Below are positions 1 to 27,482 of a stretch of 64,000 nucleotides of DNA, in pieces. Within the stretch, counting starts at the first letter, position 1. Each line of letters begins with the position of its first letter. Source of the stretch: Puffinus mauretanicus (lineage: Eukaryota; Chordata; Aves; Procellariiformes; Procellariidae); the NCBI GenBank assembly GCA_023333565.1, contig JAJKFH010000209.1, forward strand, positions 1,100,001 to 1,164,000, written 5' to 3'. Made by a program: the position numbers and the translations under genes. The notes beneath the pieces are model-generated. The model was not told the DNA's origin. It searched no databases and worked only from the letters and a program-made list of their open reading frames with translations.

Positions 1-13792
<13,792 letters not shown>

Positions 13793-13808
<16 letters not shown>

Positions 13809-16800
13809 CTAAACAGAAAGAGAAAAAAATTACTAGTGAGTCAGCAATCATATTATATTTACGCTTGGCTTATTAAAACTAAACTTTCAAAGGAAAACTC
13901 AAAATTAAAAAAAAAAAGATTAAAAAGATTACAGTAGTTTTATTTAGCTGGCTTTAGTAATACTTAATGGTTTTGTAAAGGAGATAATGGTATTGATGTA
14001 ATATACCAATTAAAGTTAAATACACTTCAGAAAATCAGAGGGGTTCTCTACTATTTTTTCTTCACCTTGTTTTGCATGAAGTGAGGTTTACTAGTACTTG
14101 ATCACATATATACCTGAAAGTAATGATCAACTGGCCCCAAATATAACGACTTTTGCGATCTAGAATTAAGTGCGACAACAACAGTAACCTACACCTAGCA
14201 AACTCATGTTAATTATATCCACAAATAGAAATGCTAACATCTTATTCAACACTTTATGTATTCTCAATGCCAAGCAAGGCATAAAGAAAAAACAGAACTT
14301 CATTGCTGAACAAACCTCTAATGATGTCTTTTTTCAAAAAAACCCCACACCTGAAAAAAGGATGTTTAAAAAACTTGAAGTTCAAAAGAAGTTGTATTTT
14401 ACTTATGTCTCTCGGACTACTTTGGGAATTTCCACATTGTCAATAAGCATAACTAGAAGCAAACTAAGATGAAAAATACTTCTAATGGTAACTTTTTTCC
14501 CCACTATTTAAATGCCATATAGCCTCGAACTACAAAATATAATATTCTGTAGGCTTTACAAACAAAAATAGTCAAGGAGATTCTGGTAAAATGTCAACTG
14601 TATTTTAAACTCCTTTCCAGGAAATTATCCTTTCCAGAGGTCACTGAGACTGCTGAACACACATTTTTTTCCTATGCAGTAACAATTATAGTGTAAAATG
14701 ATCCATCAAACAGTAAATGGGCAATACAAAGCAATGGTAAATAATTCAGTACTCAGGTTGTCATCAAACGCACAGCAGAAGGTTACCTTTACTATTTTCT
14801 ACATGTTTTTTATGTAAAATTTACTCACAGAGGAAATTAGTCACATCTAATTTACTATAATAAACTGTCACTTCAAATTTACCTGAAATACCAGGCAGCT
14901 TGACAAGGCACCACACTGTAAAATGACAACCAGAGATAAATACTCATACCTAAGTATACCTACATATATTTAATCTGCCTAGGTACATAGATGTTCACAG
15001 TTTACCCGTTATCCCACTCCTAGATCACTCACAGAACTTAACTCTATCCTCACTTCTCTTGAAACATACAAAAAAAGTAGGATTACGTATTTCATTGAAT
15101 ATTTGAGTAGAGTTTCATCACTGCTCAGCATGGAAATTACATATACGGGTCACAAACCCTCCTTTTTACCTCACCCAAGGCCTGTCCCAACGTCTAGTAT
15201 ATCTAAATCACCTACTACCACAGCATCTCATTCAACTTACATACAGAGCAGAGGATTACAACTCATAGCTGTTTTCCCTAACTGAAAAGATCACAGATAG
15301 TTGTCACACATTGGCACTTAACTTACACAGCAGATAATTTCTCCTCATTGTAAAAACTGTCTCTCTGCTGCTCCAGATTCTTGGATAAAGGATGTCAAGA
15401 GCTCGATTTTCTAGAAAAAGAGTTAACACAAAAATTAACTTTTAAAAAGCACATGAAATACAAGTTTCTGTTCTACAAAAAACCCCAAGAATTCCAAAGT
15501 CTTGCATACTGACAATTTTTATTAGCTAATAGCTCAACAAAAGGCACTGAACTGGAGCTCCATAAACATTATTAGCTGTTTATATGTTGCATTTGAATTG
15601 GGCAGACCATCATATTCACCATACAGTTTGATTCATTTAACTACTGAAACCACCTTCTTATTTCTGTTTGTTAACTCAGATTAATTCTAAAACAAAATTT
15701 AAAAAGTAAGCTCTGACAGCATAATACCATGATTATTTTCTAGGAAGATGATTTCAGTGCCTTCATCAGACCTACATTACTTTAATATATCTAAAAAAGC
15801 ATAGGTGGAAAATATTTATTATATTAATCTGGAATGCAATCATGAATAACCACGTCCTTATCATTAAGTCATAAACAATACAACAGCATTCATACCTAAA
15901 TCAACAACCAGCAGAGCTGGCAAAGGTGACTCAGCTGTTCCGAAATATTCATGTACAGTACTGTGGATACAAAAAGACATATGGATTATCAATCCATTCT
16001 CCTAGCTCCCAAGTACGATTTTAGTATTAGAATCAATGGGTGAAAACATTTCCTTTTAAACCTCATTCAACTTGAACTTAGTCTGGCAGGACATGAAATA
16101 CAGGTTGCGTGCTATTTTAAAAGTAATCAGTTTTCAATCAGTCTTTAAAAGAATGAAGTTGAGAACAAATTAAAAGTACATGTAGATTTCAAAGTAATCT
16201 AAACTTCTTTCAGCCTGGGGAAGCAGGGTTCAGCCTGGTGAAAAGAAGGCTCAGGGGGACCTAATAGCACCCTTCACAAGGGAAGATTACCAAGAAGATG
16301 AAGACAGGTTCTTTACTGAAGTGTATGGGAGGGAATAATACCAGAAGTATCATAAATTGAAATGGGGAAGGTTCCAATTGGATAGAAGAAAAGAAGATTT
16401 TCACTGTAAGGATGATCAGCCACTGGGACAGATGCTGAGAGGCTGCAGAACACCCTCAAGGGTTTCTAAGACTAGGCTGGACAAAACCCTAAGCAACCTG
16501 GTCTGAACTCAGAGTTAACCCTTCTTTGAGTGAAAGGCTGGACAAAAAGACCTCCTAGGGCCCCTTCCAACCTGGACAAGTCTACATTTTGTCAACTATC
16601 CTGCCCACAGCTCATACTGCCGACATACATTCTTCTGTTAATGTCAGTCAAAGATAAAAGTTTATGTTGTTCCACTGAAGTTATTATTGTGTCACATATA
16701 GAAACATGTTACTTCTACTATATAAGCACATATTTGCACAAATCAACTGGAAATATATATTTTTTTAGGATTTGCATAGTCTAAATTAAAAAAGAAAAAC

Positions 16801-19800
16801 ATTATGGTGTAGTTGCTGATCTTTATTACGAACACCTGCTAACATGGCTAGAAACGCTAGCATTTCTCAGAGGAAAGAACCTATCAGTTCTGAATTACAG
16901 AGGCTGATAGTTCATTATGCAAGATTAGTTTTGTAAAAACTGAGAACTAACCACCCAGCAAAAAAAAAAAAAAAATCAAAATCATAGACCTAATCTTTCC
17001 AGTGCTGGCCAACAAGCAAACCTTGGTTCCACGAAGCTATGTACAAAACAGTACTCTCCATCCCATCAAAATACTTATCCCAAACACCTACTTTAATGAC
17101 TCCCTTTAATGAGTTGCAAGCCTGCACACCAAAGATACTTATGAAGATTCAAAAATAATAATAAAAAAAGGGCACAGGCATACAGCCTTATGAGAAGAAA
17201 GGTGAGAATGTAGGGAATCAAGTTTTTACTGCAGCATGTTGGTTTGGCAGTCAGATTGGAGAAGAACGCAAAAGGCATGGTGCTTACAAGGCTATGCAAA
17301 ACAGAACACAAGTACAGAATGTGGGGACGAGCTGGGTTTGATTAATATTAAATACGTCCTTGTTACGCATACAAGATGTTACTAGGCAATTTCTAAGTGC
17401 AGAAGGAAACATCAAACCTAAACACGTACAGTCCAGACAAGGGTGCAACTCTGCTCTAATTAGAGGCATGGCATAGCCATGGGCTAGGCAAGCACAATGA
17501 AAGACGGAATGTTAGGCCAGTCGTTGCGGGTATTACAGTTTCTTGAACATACTCACACACTAGTAAATTGATGCAAATACAAGCTAAGCATGTAAAGATG
17601 CATCCATATTTACATGAAAACCATGTTTAAAAATGTTGAATTATTTGAAAGTCTCTTTCCCCTGGTGTTATGATTTTGATCCTTCTCAATCTGAAAAAGA
17701 AATCTGGAAAAATAAATGTGAAATTTCATTGAATGAAACACATACTATGCCATCAACAAAAATGAAAACGCATCCATGGATGACAAAAAAATCTGAATTT
17801 TCTAGCTAGCATGACACACTATCCTTTTGGTTTTGTCTTTAGATAACTGAAGTAATTAAAAGATTTACTTTCCCTTCAGTGCTACAGATCAATCAAAAAT
17901 CCCTCTTTTTTTCCTATGAGGTAAGTTTATTTTACATTTACACTGTGCTACAAAACTGTCACAAAGATTTATTGGACAAGGCAGAAGTTGTTCCTACTTA
18001 GTACTGATGAAAAATTTTTCATTTGCTGACTGACAATCTGGCAAACAGGATTGTTCAAGACTGATCAGAAAAGAGCTTAGAAAAGCTCTTAGAACAAGCA
18101 CTAGATGGAACGCTGCCCTGTAAATTGAAAGGAATATAGGGTGAATCAAGCATTAAAAGGCAACAGCAACTGAGTTTCAAAAGTTCCTGATAAATCACAG
18201 AGAGAAAAAAGGGACTTGTAGTCATCTTTTAAAAAAAAAAAAAAGGTGACTGAACCAGGGGAAGATGGATCTGAATAGCTGCCTCTAGCAACTGGCTTTA
18301 AAATACAAGAACCAACAGATCACCCATGACAAAGTTATAACAGAGCCAAAAAACCAAGCTGAAATTCAAAATAGATCTATTATGTGTATCAGGTTTGTTC
18401 TGAGATAGCTAATCTCAGGCTTTACAAGCTGAGGGAAGCAGTCCATAGACTGTTTTACTTCTTTCACATGGAAATCTAAGACAAAAATTAATACACAACA
18501 AAAGAAAAGCTATAAGCGGTAGTGGCAACTTAATGAATTTTACTTTTCCCCTTCCTTTCACCCCATGGCATATTTTGTCTCTGCATAAAAAAAGAAAAGA
18601 AGATAATCTGCAATAAAGCAGACTCCTAATGATCTCTCACTATAAAAATTAAGCCTTTAAATATGACTTATCATTTCAAGGAAAATCAGCACAAGTAATG
18701 GAAACTACCACACAGATGAAGTATGTACTTACAAATTTATTTTCTTTTAAGATTTCTCACATTTGATCACTTGTTGTTCCAGCAGTTTGTCTTTGCCAGG
18801 AACAAGTGCTGCTCAAACAGAAATCAGACCAGCCTGAGCTCTCTGAGCATGATACTCCGATGAGGATCTAGTGTACAATCTAGATGAGGATCTAGGTTCT
18901 TTACATCTACTACATAGTGAAGAAAATAAAGTGCTGCATAACTTCATAATAATTATTTGTGTTTTTCTAATATCACAAGTATTAAAATAATTCTGCATTA
19001 AATCTGATATAAAGCATAAAGATAATAAACCTGTGGATTCAATTTTGTACCAAAGACTAGTCTAGCAGGGAAGTAAAAAGGACATTATTCTTCTAAGAAA
19101 TGATCACTGTTACTCATTGCCAGTTACAAGTAATAGTAAAAAATGAGTAATGACTAATAGTAATGAGTAAGATTAAAAAATGACCAGTAATTATTACCAG
19201 TGTTTTCATAACAGCTGCCATTGGGCTGACTACACAATCAACATCATAACCATCACACTGCTGAAAAACAGAGCTGAAGCACGTTCACTAGCATCAAGTT
19301 GTCCTTCGCTGCATCGCAGTGGTATTTTGACTGACTTCAAATTCATGTTTTTTTCCTCAGAAAGCAAGATTTATTATCATCTATCTAACAAGTGAACCAA
19401 TACATTTAAGAGAAACCCTTCCAGCCTGACATGTTTAGTTCTAGTCATTAACAGTTCAGATCAATGTTACTCCTGCAGCACTGTTTTAAAAGTTTAATGG
19501 GATGATCGTTACCCATGCATCTGAGCTGACTGCATGGCAGGACGATCGATGCTCAAGCCTATGTTAAGCCCTTGCACCTATCTGTTCAGAGCACCTCCCG
19601 AACACAAACAAAACTCCTGCCCAGCTCCCTCGGGCTTACGTCTGACGAGAGAAACTGAGTATGATGCTCTTTTTGCCAGCTGGGCCGAAAAACCACCTTA
19701 AAGCAACAGCCAAATTCAGCTACTGATGAATGAAACATAGACCAAAATCCAATAGTTGCAGTGTATCGTTTATGCTAGTACGCAAACATAAGGAGACAGG

Positions 19801-22800
19801 GAGGTCTGGAGAAGGCAAAAAGAGCAGGATCAAACTCTCAGCAGGTTATGAAACCAGAGTCCAGTCTTTCAATGCATACACACGCATGCTTGAATTTACC
19901 AGTGATCGGTCTCATCAATTTGGACCAAATTACTCCTTGGCATCAAATAGACTTGATTGCTTTTCCAAAATTAATATACTGCCATAAGAATGCCAGGTAT
20001 TTTGCAGTGTTGCGTTATATTGGTCAGCAGTGGGGAAATTTGAAGCCAAGCATGGAGAAGATGGGACTAACAGCGATGTTCGACAGCAGTTTGCAAGAAC
20101 AGGCCACAAGAGAAAGTCATCACAAGACCACAACCCAGAGCAGATGGAAGAAGAATACTAGGCCATGGAGGAGAAGGTCCAAGATTTTAAGACTTTTAAA
20201 TCAAGCAGACCTGTAACTCTTAATATCAGATTTTCAGTGCACTAGCATGTGAAAAATGCACCAAATAGTAAATCTCGCAGTTGAGTACTCCTATGTTTTA
20301 CTGCATATTCTGTGTTACGAAGGGATTCAATTCCACTCACAAATCAAGCAATCTTCCTTTTTAAATAAAAATATGTACGCACTTGCATCGCATTCTTGTC
20401 CCAAATACCAAAAAAGCAACGAAGATTCTGTTGGACTACGAGCAACAAAAAATAACAGATTATTACACAACCACCCATTTCCTCTAATTACTGATGAAGA
20501 TTTCAAACTGGGACAACTTCCACTTAGGTTATATTTTTGTACGCAATTAACCAGCTTAGAAATATGTTTCTGAAATCACAGATGTTGAAACAAGACCCTT
20601 TTCTTTCAGGCTCTCTGCTTAACAGTGTTCTGGATGAAGCACTTTGCCCCTGGAAAACTATGCATCTATTCTACCACTGAAAATTTGGTAGCATTTACGC
20701 AGGTATTTGTTAAAGATGTAATCCAAGTGCATTTTCTTATATTGCACCTTCCATGTGGGTCTTGCCGTGTTCACATAGCATTTCATGCTGTGCTAAAGAA
20801 CAAATATCATGCAGCCCATACAGAATTCTTGTTAGTTTCTCAGCTACTTTCATCTGTGTTGCAAAACAAAAGGGCTATATTTTGATGTTTTGTGAACAGT
20901 GATGCTCAAAGTACTTGTTTACTCCCACAGGAACAGTTCCAAACGACTGGTTTTCCTAGCAAAATGCCTATCAAATGTTATTGATTTCCAAGTTTCAGAA
21001 GAATCACTCTGTATCTGAAAAAGCAAAAAAGCTTAAAGGCAACAAAGATCTAAGTAAAATCTACCAGAATCCTTGTTCTGGGCTTGCTGGTTTTAAAAAT
21101 ATTCACACAAAGAATGTGACCACCCACAACCCTCATACATATTGGTGACATTGATAAGAACTACAACACAATATACATTTGCTGAAGTGTGAAAGAAATG
21201 ACAAGACAATGTCTTCTAGGAATACTGAATGATTTCTGTGGAGTTTTGAGGACAAAGCTGGACATAACTAGACAAAAAATACCCTGAAAAAAAATGTGCC
21301 TGGAAATGCAATAGCTGTTTTAGCAATGCAAAGCATTCAAGACATTTTTAAAAACTCAGATTTTTGGAAGACATTCATTCATCGTGTTAAAAAGTACATG
21401 TGCTTTGCTTTTCTTATCATCACTTTAATCTTTATCTTCACATGAGAAGAACTATTCCAGGAAACCAAGAAACAGCTACATTCAGTTATTGAGAAATATA
21501 AACCAGACATTTCCTGAGCTCCACAGCGGGCACTACTGGCACGCTCTGTCCCCCCTAGCACCCACAACTCCTGAATATCAGTTAGGTTAATTTCCAAAAG
21601 TTTTAAGTCAAAGGATAAATTTGGCTCCATTACAGGGACCTCAGAACATTACTTTATTTACATGAAACCTGGCAAACTGCATACAAATAATTAACCAATG
21701 CTTCTAATAGTCAGAAAAACAGCATAACATCTGGAAATCTGATTCTGACAAAGTGACTTTAAAAGATTTCCCCACCCCCACTCCCAAAATTTGACTAACT
21801 AAACTTCAAAAAGCAATAAACTTCAGTCTGGATAAAAATACATAGAATGCTTTGGTTTTACTTCTTTGCAGGTTTGAAAGCTAGTGCGATAGCAAGGCAA
21901 GTGCACAAAAATCACAGAATTATAAACATCCACCTAAATCCTAAAAAATAATTTCAATATACATCTGAACATGGCTTTATTCCTGAGAACATTGTAGATT
22001 ATATTGTTTATCTAATACAGACAAAATGTATCAAACTGAGTATACTGACAGGGTTTTTTTGCCACAATGATAGGAGTTTCGTGGAATTAAATTATTTGTT
22101 AAAATGTTGAATGGCCTCAGGGTAGGTGATATATACGCATGTAGATAATCCAAAGCGCAGGTTGATTTTAGTTACCAATTTTCCATTAAGATAAATGCTG
22201 AATCCAGTCTAGCTTAGCATTAAATTAAACCACAGGAAATTTTTGCTGAAGATATCTTGAAATCCTGGAAAAATATACTTATTTTTCCTGAAAATCATTA
22301 AGGCTATCCTTGTACTAGCTTAACTAGTGCTATGACTAGACTTCAACTATACTGAAATACGCCAACACACAGAAATCTAGCAGCAGAAGCCCTCACAGGT
22401 GCAGACTCTGCAGGAGACTTGTTTGGCAGATCAGAGACCATTATCCAGGCATAAATCACGGACATACCTTACTGTGATGGTTGATTCTCCAGATATTTTA
22501 AATGGCTGTTCCCCAAAGAAAACTCCAAAACAGCTCAAAAAATGTAAATGTATAGAGATTTCATGATTTTTTGGTTCGCAATGTAGATGTAGACATACTT
22601 CATGTCTTTTTAAGGTTCTGCTTCCTTAAAACAGTAAAAATTGCAAGGGTAAGAACTGAATAGAACAAACATGCCACAATCTGAAAGTGTTTTTCTAAGA
22701 AGGTGTTTCTAACCTCCTGCCTCATTAGGATGTTCCGCATTTTAAAATAGAAGATCATCCTGCATTGACTAACAAAGTTTTTTACGTGTTGGGATACAAT

Positions 22801-23528
22801 GTAATGAACTAGTCAGTAATTCGGATATTTTACTGACAATAAAAACAATCCTCTGTTCAAGAATCAAGCACAAGTTTTCAATATATCGCTAGACTTAGTG
22901 TAATATTAAACTGGCTTCCTCCCTCCCCCACCTCCTTTTCATTGTGTCAAACCATCAGGAAAAGGAAAAGAAACCCAAACTTCATTCAGCACACAACCAG
23001 AAGTAATCTATCTTCTGGGTCTCAATTGTTTTTTCACACACAAATTGAGACTATTACATATCATGTAGCAAAACACCAAACCATAAAACATAGCTTGACT
23101 ATTTCTGAAGACGGGGAAAATATTTCTGGCGTGTGAGTTTTAGTACAATTCAACACAATAGTCACAACTATACACAATTAATCCCACTAAATCAAAACGC
23201 AAACTTAAAGAAACATTACAAATAATGAATCCAAATTTCAAAAAATATCAAATTTCATTTATAGAAGCACAAAGCTGAACTTAACTTTATCTGGCTTCCT
23301 GCTCTCTTAGGACCCACCTAGATCTCAATGAACTTTACTCTTATTTTAATGAAACTTTCGATGTCTATTACTCTTTCCCTCATTCCAAAACGTCAACACT
23401 AATGCAACTTTACAGGTTTTACATCCCTGTGCAAAGTTTTTACCAGTTATATGGTGTAGACTTGCTCGTTGTCCTATCCGGACAGCCAGGAATTCAAACT
23501 GCAAAAGCCTGCAGTAACATTTCTGCAT
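13793..23528 (-). CDS. Unidentified spliced open frame nested in HEATR5A intron 1 (candidate)
   Basis: Candidate exons on the minus strand: A 23528-23444 (ATG at 23528, donor ACTG|GTAAAA), B 22624-22468, C 15960-15896, D 15410-15327, E 14915-14883, F 14159-14114, then G from 13808 with TGA at 13795-13793. All borders are GT-AG. Junction phases (1, 2, 1, 1, 1, 2) all match, giving about 161 codons. Recognisable bits are FLAVRIGQRASLHHIT in A, HEISIHLHFLSCFGVFFGEQ in B, VHEYFGTAESPLPALLVVDL in C, ALDILYPRIWSS in D and SRYIWGQLIITF in F. I do not recognise the protein. Exon A lacks a good acceptor, which fits a first exon; a TATAAAT lies 53-59 nt upstream of its ATG. Exons were picked by eye with openness as one criterion, which inflates the apparent support. 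They could instead be HEATR5A 5'UTR exons or chance sites. Confidence 0.3.
16211..16590 (+). mobile_element. CR1 LINE 3'-end fragment
   Basis: The run CAGCCTGGTGAAAAGAAGGC, TCAGGGGGACCTAATAGCAC, then GGTTCCAATTGGATA, GGCTGCAGAACACCCTCAAG and GGGCCCCTTCCAACCTGGAC follows the 3' untranslated region of avian/sauropsid CR1 in order. It is diverged, and the terminal octamer repeats are not visible. Oriented opposite to HEATR5A. Confidence 0.85.
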
Positions 23529-23882
23529 ACCACAATGCCAATACTGCTACCCCTCCCTCAAAATATTTTTCATTAAAAAGATTTATATGAAAATATAAAA
23601 ACAGCCTCTAAAAACATGTACACTCGCTGCAAGTCAATGCCAAATCCGTCCCTGCAGCCTTAGGGTCTGTATCGACCCGTACCAGGCAAACGCCCACCCT
23701 CGCCGCACCCGGCACCCCAAACCCGGGGGCACGGCCGCTCTCCCGCCCCTCCCCGTGACATAAAGGCGGCGAGGGCGGGGGCGACACTCGGACGGCACCA
23801 CGCGTGTGGCCGGCTTGCCTCGCCCCCCCCGGCGGGAAGACCTTTCTCCGCTCCCCTCACGGGAGTAAGACCGGCAACGCCG

Positions 23883-23950
23883 GGGTCGGGACAGGACGGG
23901 TCGGGACAGGACGGGACGGGACGGGACAGTTCGGGACGGGACGGGAGGGG
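23883..23950. repeat. GGGAC-type pentamer array
   Basis: About 12 consecutive 5-nt units, mostly GGGAC with AGGAC, GGGTC and AGTTC variants, lying inside the CpG island. The G runs are on the plus strand. Confidence 0.9.
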
Positions 23951-24654
23951 CTGTGCTGAGGGAGCCGGGAGCCGCCCGGCCGCCGGCTCTAAAGCCGGCT
24001 TCTCTGCCTCACCCACCCACCCACTCGGCTCCGGGGGTGATCGAGCACTTTTCAGGCGCAGGCCTCGGGCAGCCCCAGCCCTCAGCGAGCTCCCCAGCTC
24101 CCTCGGCCCTTCTGCCCGCCTTCACGCAACTCCCCACCCGCGCCGAGCCCGGGCATCCCCTCCCGCCCGACGGGGGGCTGGCACCCCGCTCTTCTAGGGT
24201 CATCCCCGCCCTCCCCGCCGCCGGCTCCGCGCCCCCCGCGGGCCTTCGCGCCCTCGCCCAGGCGGCCGACGGGGCTCCCTATGCCCCTTTCCTCGCCCTC
24301 TCGGACGCCCACTCCCCGCCTGCCCCGGCGGCCGGCGAGGCAGGACCGGCGCCCTCCGCCCTCCCCGCCCGCCCGCGGTACCTGGCCGGCACGGCACGGC
24401 CCGCCGCAAGGCTCCCGCGCCGCTCTGCGGGGCGGCAGCGGCGCTGCGGGCCTCGGCTCCGTCCGCCCGCCCTCCTCCAGCGCGGGGGGGCGGCGGGGGC
24501 CTGCGCCCGGGCCGCCGCCGCTGCCGCCCGCCGGCGGGGGAGGGCGGGGAGGGAGGAGGGCGCCGCCGCCGTCGCTCAGGGCTGTGCAATCGGGCCCGGA
24601 GCCATCGAGCGCCCGCGGGGGGCGGCGCGGGCCTCGGCTCTCCAGAGGGCGGGA

Positions 24655-24682
24655 GCGGCCCGGGGGAGCGGCCCGGGGGAGC
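24655..24682. repeat. 14-bp tandem duplication
   Basis: Two adjacent copies of a unit close to CGGCCCGGGGGAG within the HEATR5A CpG island. Confidence 0.8.
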
Positions 24683-27482
24683 GCCGAGCCCCGGGGCGGC
24701 GGCGGGCGGGAGCCGCAACGCCGCGGAAAGGTGTCGGGGTACCCGAGGGGACGGAGTCGCCCCCGGGGCCGCTCCGCGGCTCTGCAGCCGCCGGGGCGCT
24801 GTGGCGGGGAACGAGCTCTCCGCTACTCCCTCTCGCCGCAGTGGCGTGAGGGGGGCACGGGCGGGAGCTAGCGCTCCCCCACCGAAAACATCAACAAAAA
24901 AACCCTCTTGGTGATGTTTTTTTAAGACGGCCCAGTTGGCGCTGTTGAGATTTGTACCTGGGTTTGGTCAGGGTCTGCCCTGGCTTCCGATTTTCGCTCC
25001 ACCCCACAGGCACCCACCTGAAAGAGAGGGACCCCGGCACCACTCCAGTTCGGTAACAGAAACACCCCGTTTAGGTCCTCAACCATCTGTCAAACCCAAC
25101 ATTTGCAAGAGTTGTTACACCTGGGTTTCACCACTGTAAGCTTTGAACCCACATGGAGGTGGGATCCCAAGTCACCGAGTCATTCCGTGTCTTACCGACA
25201 AGGTCAGGCCTGGGCTCCTCCGGGCTTCTCACCTGTCTTTTCCCTGCTGCATGGGGGCTCCAACGGAAAGGGGTTGCTACGTCGTCGGGAATGACTTCCA
25301 CCCTTGGAAATGTACACAAGCAAATTCACTCGTCATGAGAAAATTTCTGTTGGGGGGGTGTCTTTTCTGAATTCTGCCTTCAGAGTTGAAGTTCTGCCTT
25401 TATAAAGGGAAAATAGATGTCGCTCAACCATTTTTTAGTTTAAAAATAAACAAACAGTAATCTTACTGTAGTCTTGTAGCTGATGCCCAGCCATGTCTGG
25501 ATTGTTTTTGCATCCTACCAACTACCTCTCAGAGCAAACTGGAAGACAGACATCAGGTCCTGTTTCTGCTGGCAACAAGTTAGTTCGGTGGGATTGAGAT
25601 GTTTTGTTTTAATTCTGCTACCTCAGCTGCTGCTACAAAGTTGAGGAAATAATGCCTTCTGGAATTAAACACTGCTTTTGACTAGACAACAAATCTTAAA
25701 GATGATCTTTTGTCTTCTTATTCCCACAGTGTCACATTGGTTAAACCTCAAAGTGGAAAACTAAGATTCCTCCCCACTAACTGCGTTCTCTGGGGCCGTC
25801 TTCTTTGAAGTGGTGCAAACCATCATGGGGAGGGAATGATGCCTGGGATGCATAAGCGTAGGAGCCAAAATCGTGTCCAGCCCTTATATGAGCTTGTAAA
25901 TTCATCTTTAAATAGGTTCAATATGTAAAGTTTACATACAGTATGATCCTCTGTGAACATCTGTATTCAGTCATGTAGATGATACCACTGAGGAATATTT
26001 CAAAGAGTGCACACAGAACTGCCTGATTACATTTTGCTATAGATGCCAAGAGCACCAGGCTGCATTACCGTATATGGACACTGGTTTCATTTTTACTAAA
26101 TCGCCTGTGATGAAGAAACATGAGCATTGATGCAATGACCTTTTACAAAAAAATTCTGCCAATGGATGTGGTAATGAAGAATACTTAAATGTCTCACACC
26201 TGAAGCCCGAAACTGTTTCCATAGTATATTTCACAGAAATCAACGCTACAAACTCCCACTGGTGTAAAGGTGTTAACCCCTGGTATCGAAAGTAACGTAC
26301 ACCCCCAGGAAAGAGTTATGTACTCAGTTAACCTCATTTTGCTCAGAAGATGAGTTGCCGCTGCTCAACATAAAGCGATCTGCCATTCAACTTGTGAGAA
26401 CTTGTGAGAAAGGTCAACTGAACAATTTATATTCAAAGACTGTTGGTGTTACAACGTTTTCCATAATGAACTCCAGAAAAACAAAGGTTGCTCTGACACT
26501 GCTGAGGTAACAGAAAGACCTAGTAGTATTCGTGAAGGATTGATCATGTTTAGCTCAGAAACAAATAAACAAAACCAAATCTAGAATAATTTTTAGAAGA
26601 TCGTTGCTGTTATTATCGTTATTACGATGATTATTCACACTGTTGTGTAACAGGCAAAGACCCACTCAAGATTAGTATCTCATAATGCTGAATGTTACGT
26701 GAGCACAGGGCAAGACAAAATATCATCAGTAAGAAATACAGTGTTGCTCAGTTCTTCCCAAGAATGATCTTGCCCAGCCCCCAGTAAACATGATATCAGC
26801 TCTAAGTAATGCTGTGTTAATGCTCAACTCATATGAATCAGCGGGAATAATGAGGGATAATGATGCAGGATGCTCCTTCCATCTTCGGATACATCAGCTT
26901 TAGCAGCTTTAGGGTTGCTTTGTGCCAGCAGTGCTTACATGAGGGTACGAATCTGTATTTATTGGATTCATAGCTAACCTTGATTCTTTAATATGATTTT
27001 TTCTCTAAATTGGTCAACAGAGTGTTAACCATGCACTGATTCAAATTAGTATCTACTTCAGCAGTAATGCATGCCAGTTTTATCTTTCCCCTTTTCAATC
27101 TGAAATAAAAAATATTGTCATGCAAGTTTATAGTATTCTGTTCTAAAACAGACAAAAATAGGACAATTAAATGTATTCATCATGTATTAATTCAATTTCC
27201 CCTTTCCCCATTAGTCCTGACTGAGCTTCAATAGCAAATTACTTAATAAAATAAGCAACTGGCAAATAATTGCAATGCACAAACATACTGATTAGTCTTC
27301 TCATTAGTTAGTCTATTTTGGTAAAGTGGGTTGACTGATTTAGAGCATGAATCAGTTCTGCCATACAAATTCCAGTCATAGTAGAATATCTATACAGTCA
27401 CACATGCCTCTGAGCCAAATATTTTCTTTCTTACAGCTTTATAATCCTCAGTCACTCTAGAGGAAGAGAAAAGAATGTATTC

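Larger units (their letters stand above)
13809..24381 (-). other. Presumed HEATR5A intron 1 (10.6 kb)
   Basis: Lies between the likely 5'UTR donor in the CpG island and the acceptor of exon 2. It holds the unidentified exon chain described separately and a CR1 3' end at 16,211-16,590. From 16.6 to 22.4 kb I see no supported gene. Several 60-120 codon plus-strand open frames (for example 19,848-20,216) look like chance. Confidence 0.5.
23650..24860. promoter_or_regulatory. CpG-island promoter of HEATR5A
   Basis: A sharp switch from AT-rich sequence to dense GC with very frequent CpG. On the minus strand a donor CGGCCAG|GTACCG at 24382/24381 could end a noncoding first exon of HEATR5A. Start sites cannot be fixed from sequence. 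The many long open frames inside (for example 23,953-24,849) reflect the lack of A/T-rich stop codons, not coding. Confidence 0.8.

Noticed and set aside
18733..18808. Candidate minus-strand exon with good acceptor and GTAAGT donor in HEATR5A intron 1
   Set aside because: All three frames contain a stop, so it cannot belong to the open exon chain. It also shows that splice-like pairs occur here by chance.
19848..20216. 122-codon plus-strand frame overlapping an 85-codon one
   Set aside because: Two frames overlap without similarity to known proteins, as expected by chance in a long intron.
23953..24849. 298-codon plus-strand open frame in the HEATR5A CpG island
   Set aside because: The translation is a Pro/Ala/Arg/Gly run from CpG-rich sequence. 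Comparable frames are open on the opposite strand and in the other phase, and no protein family is recognisable.
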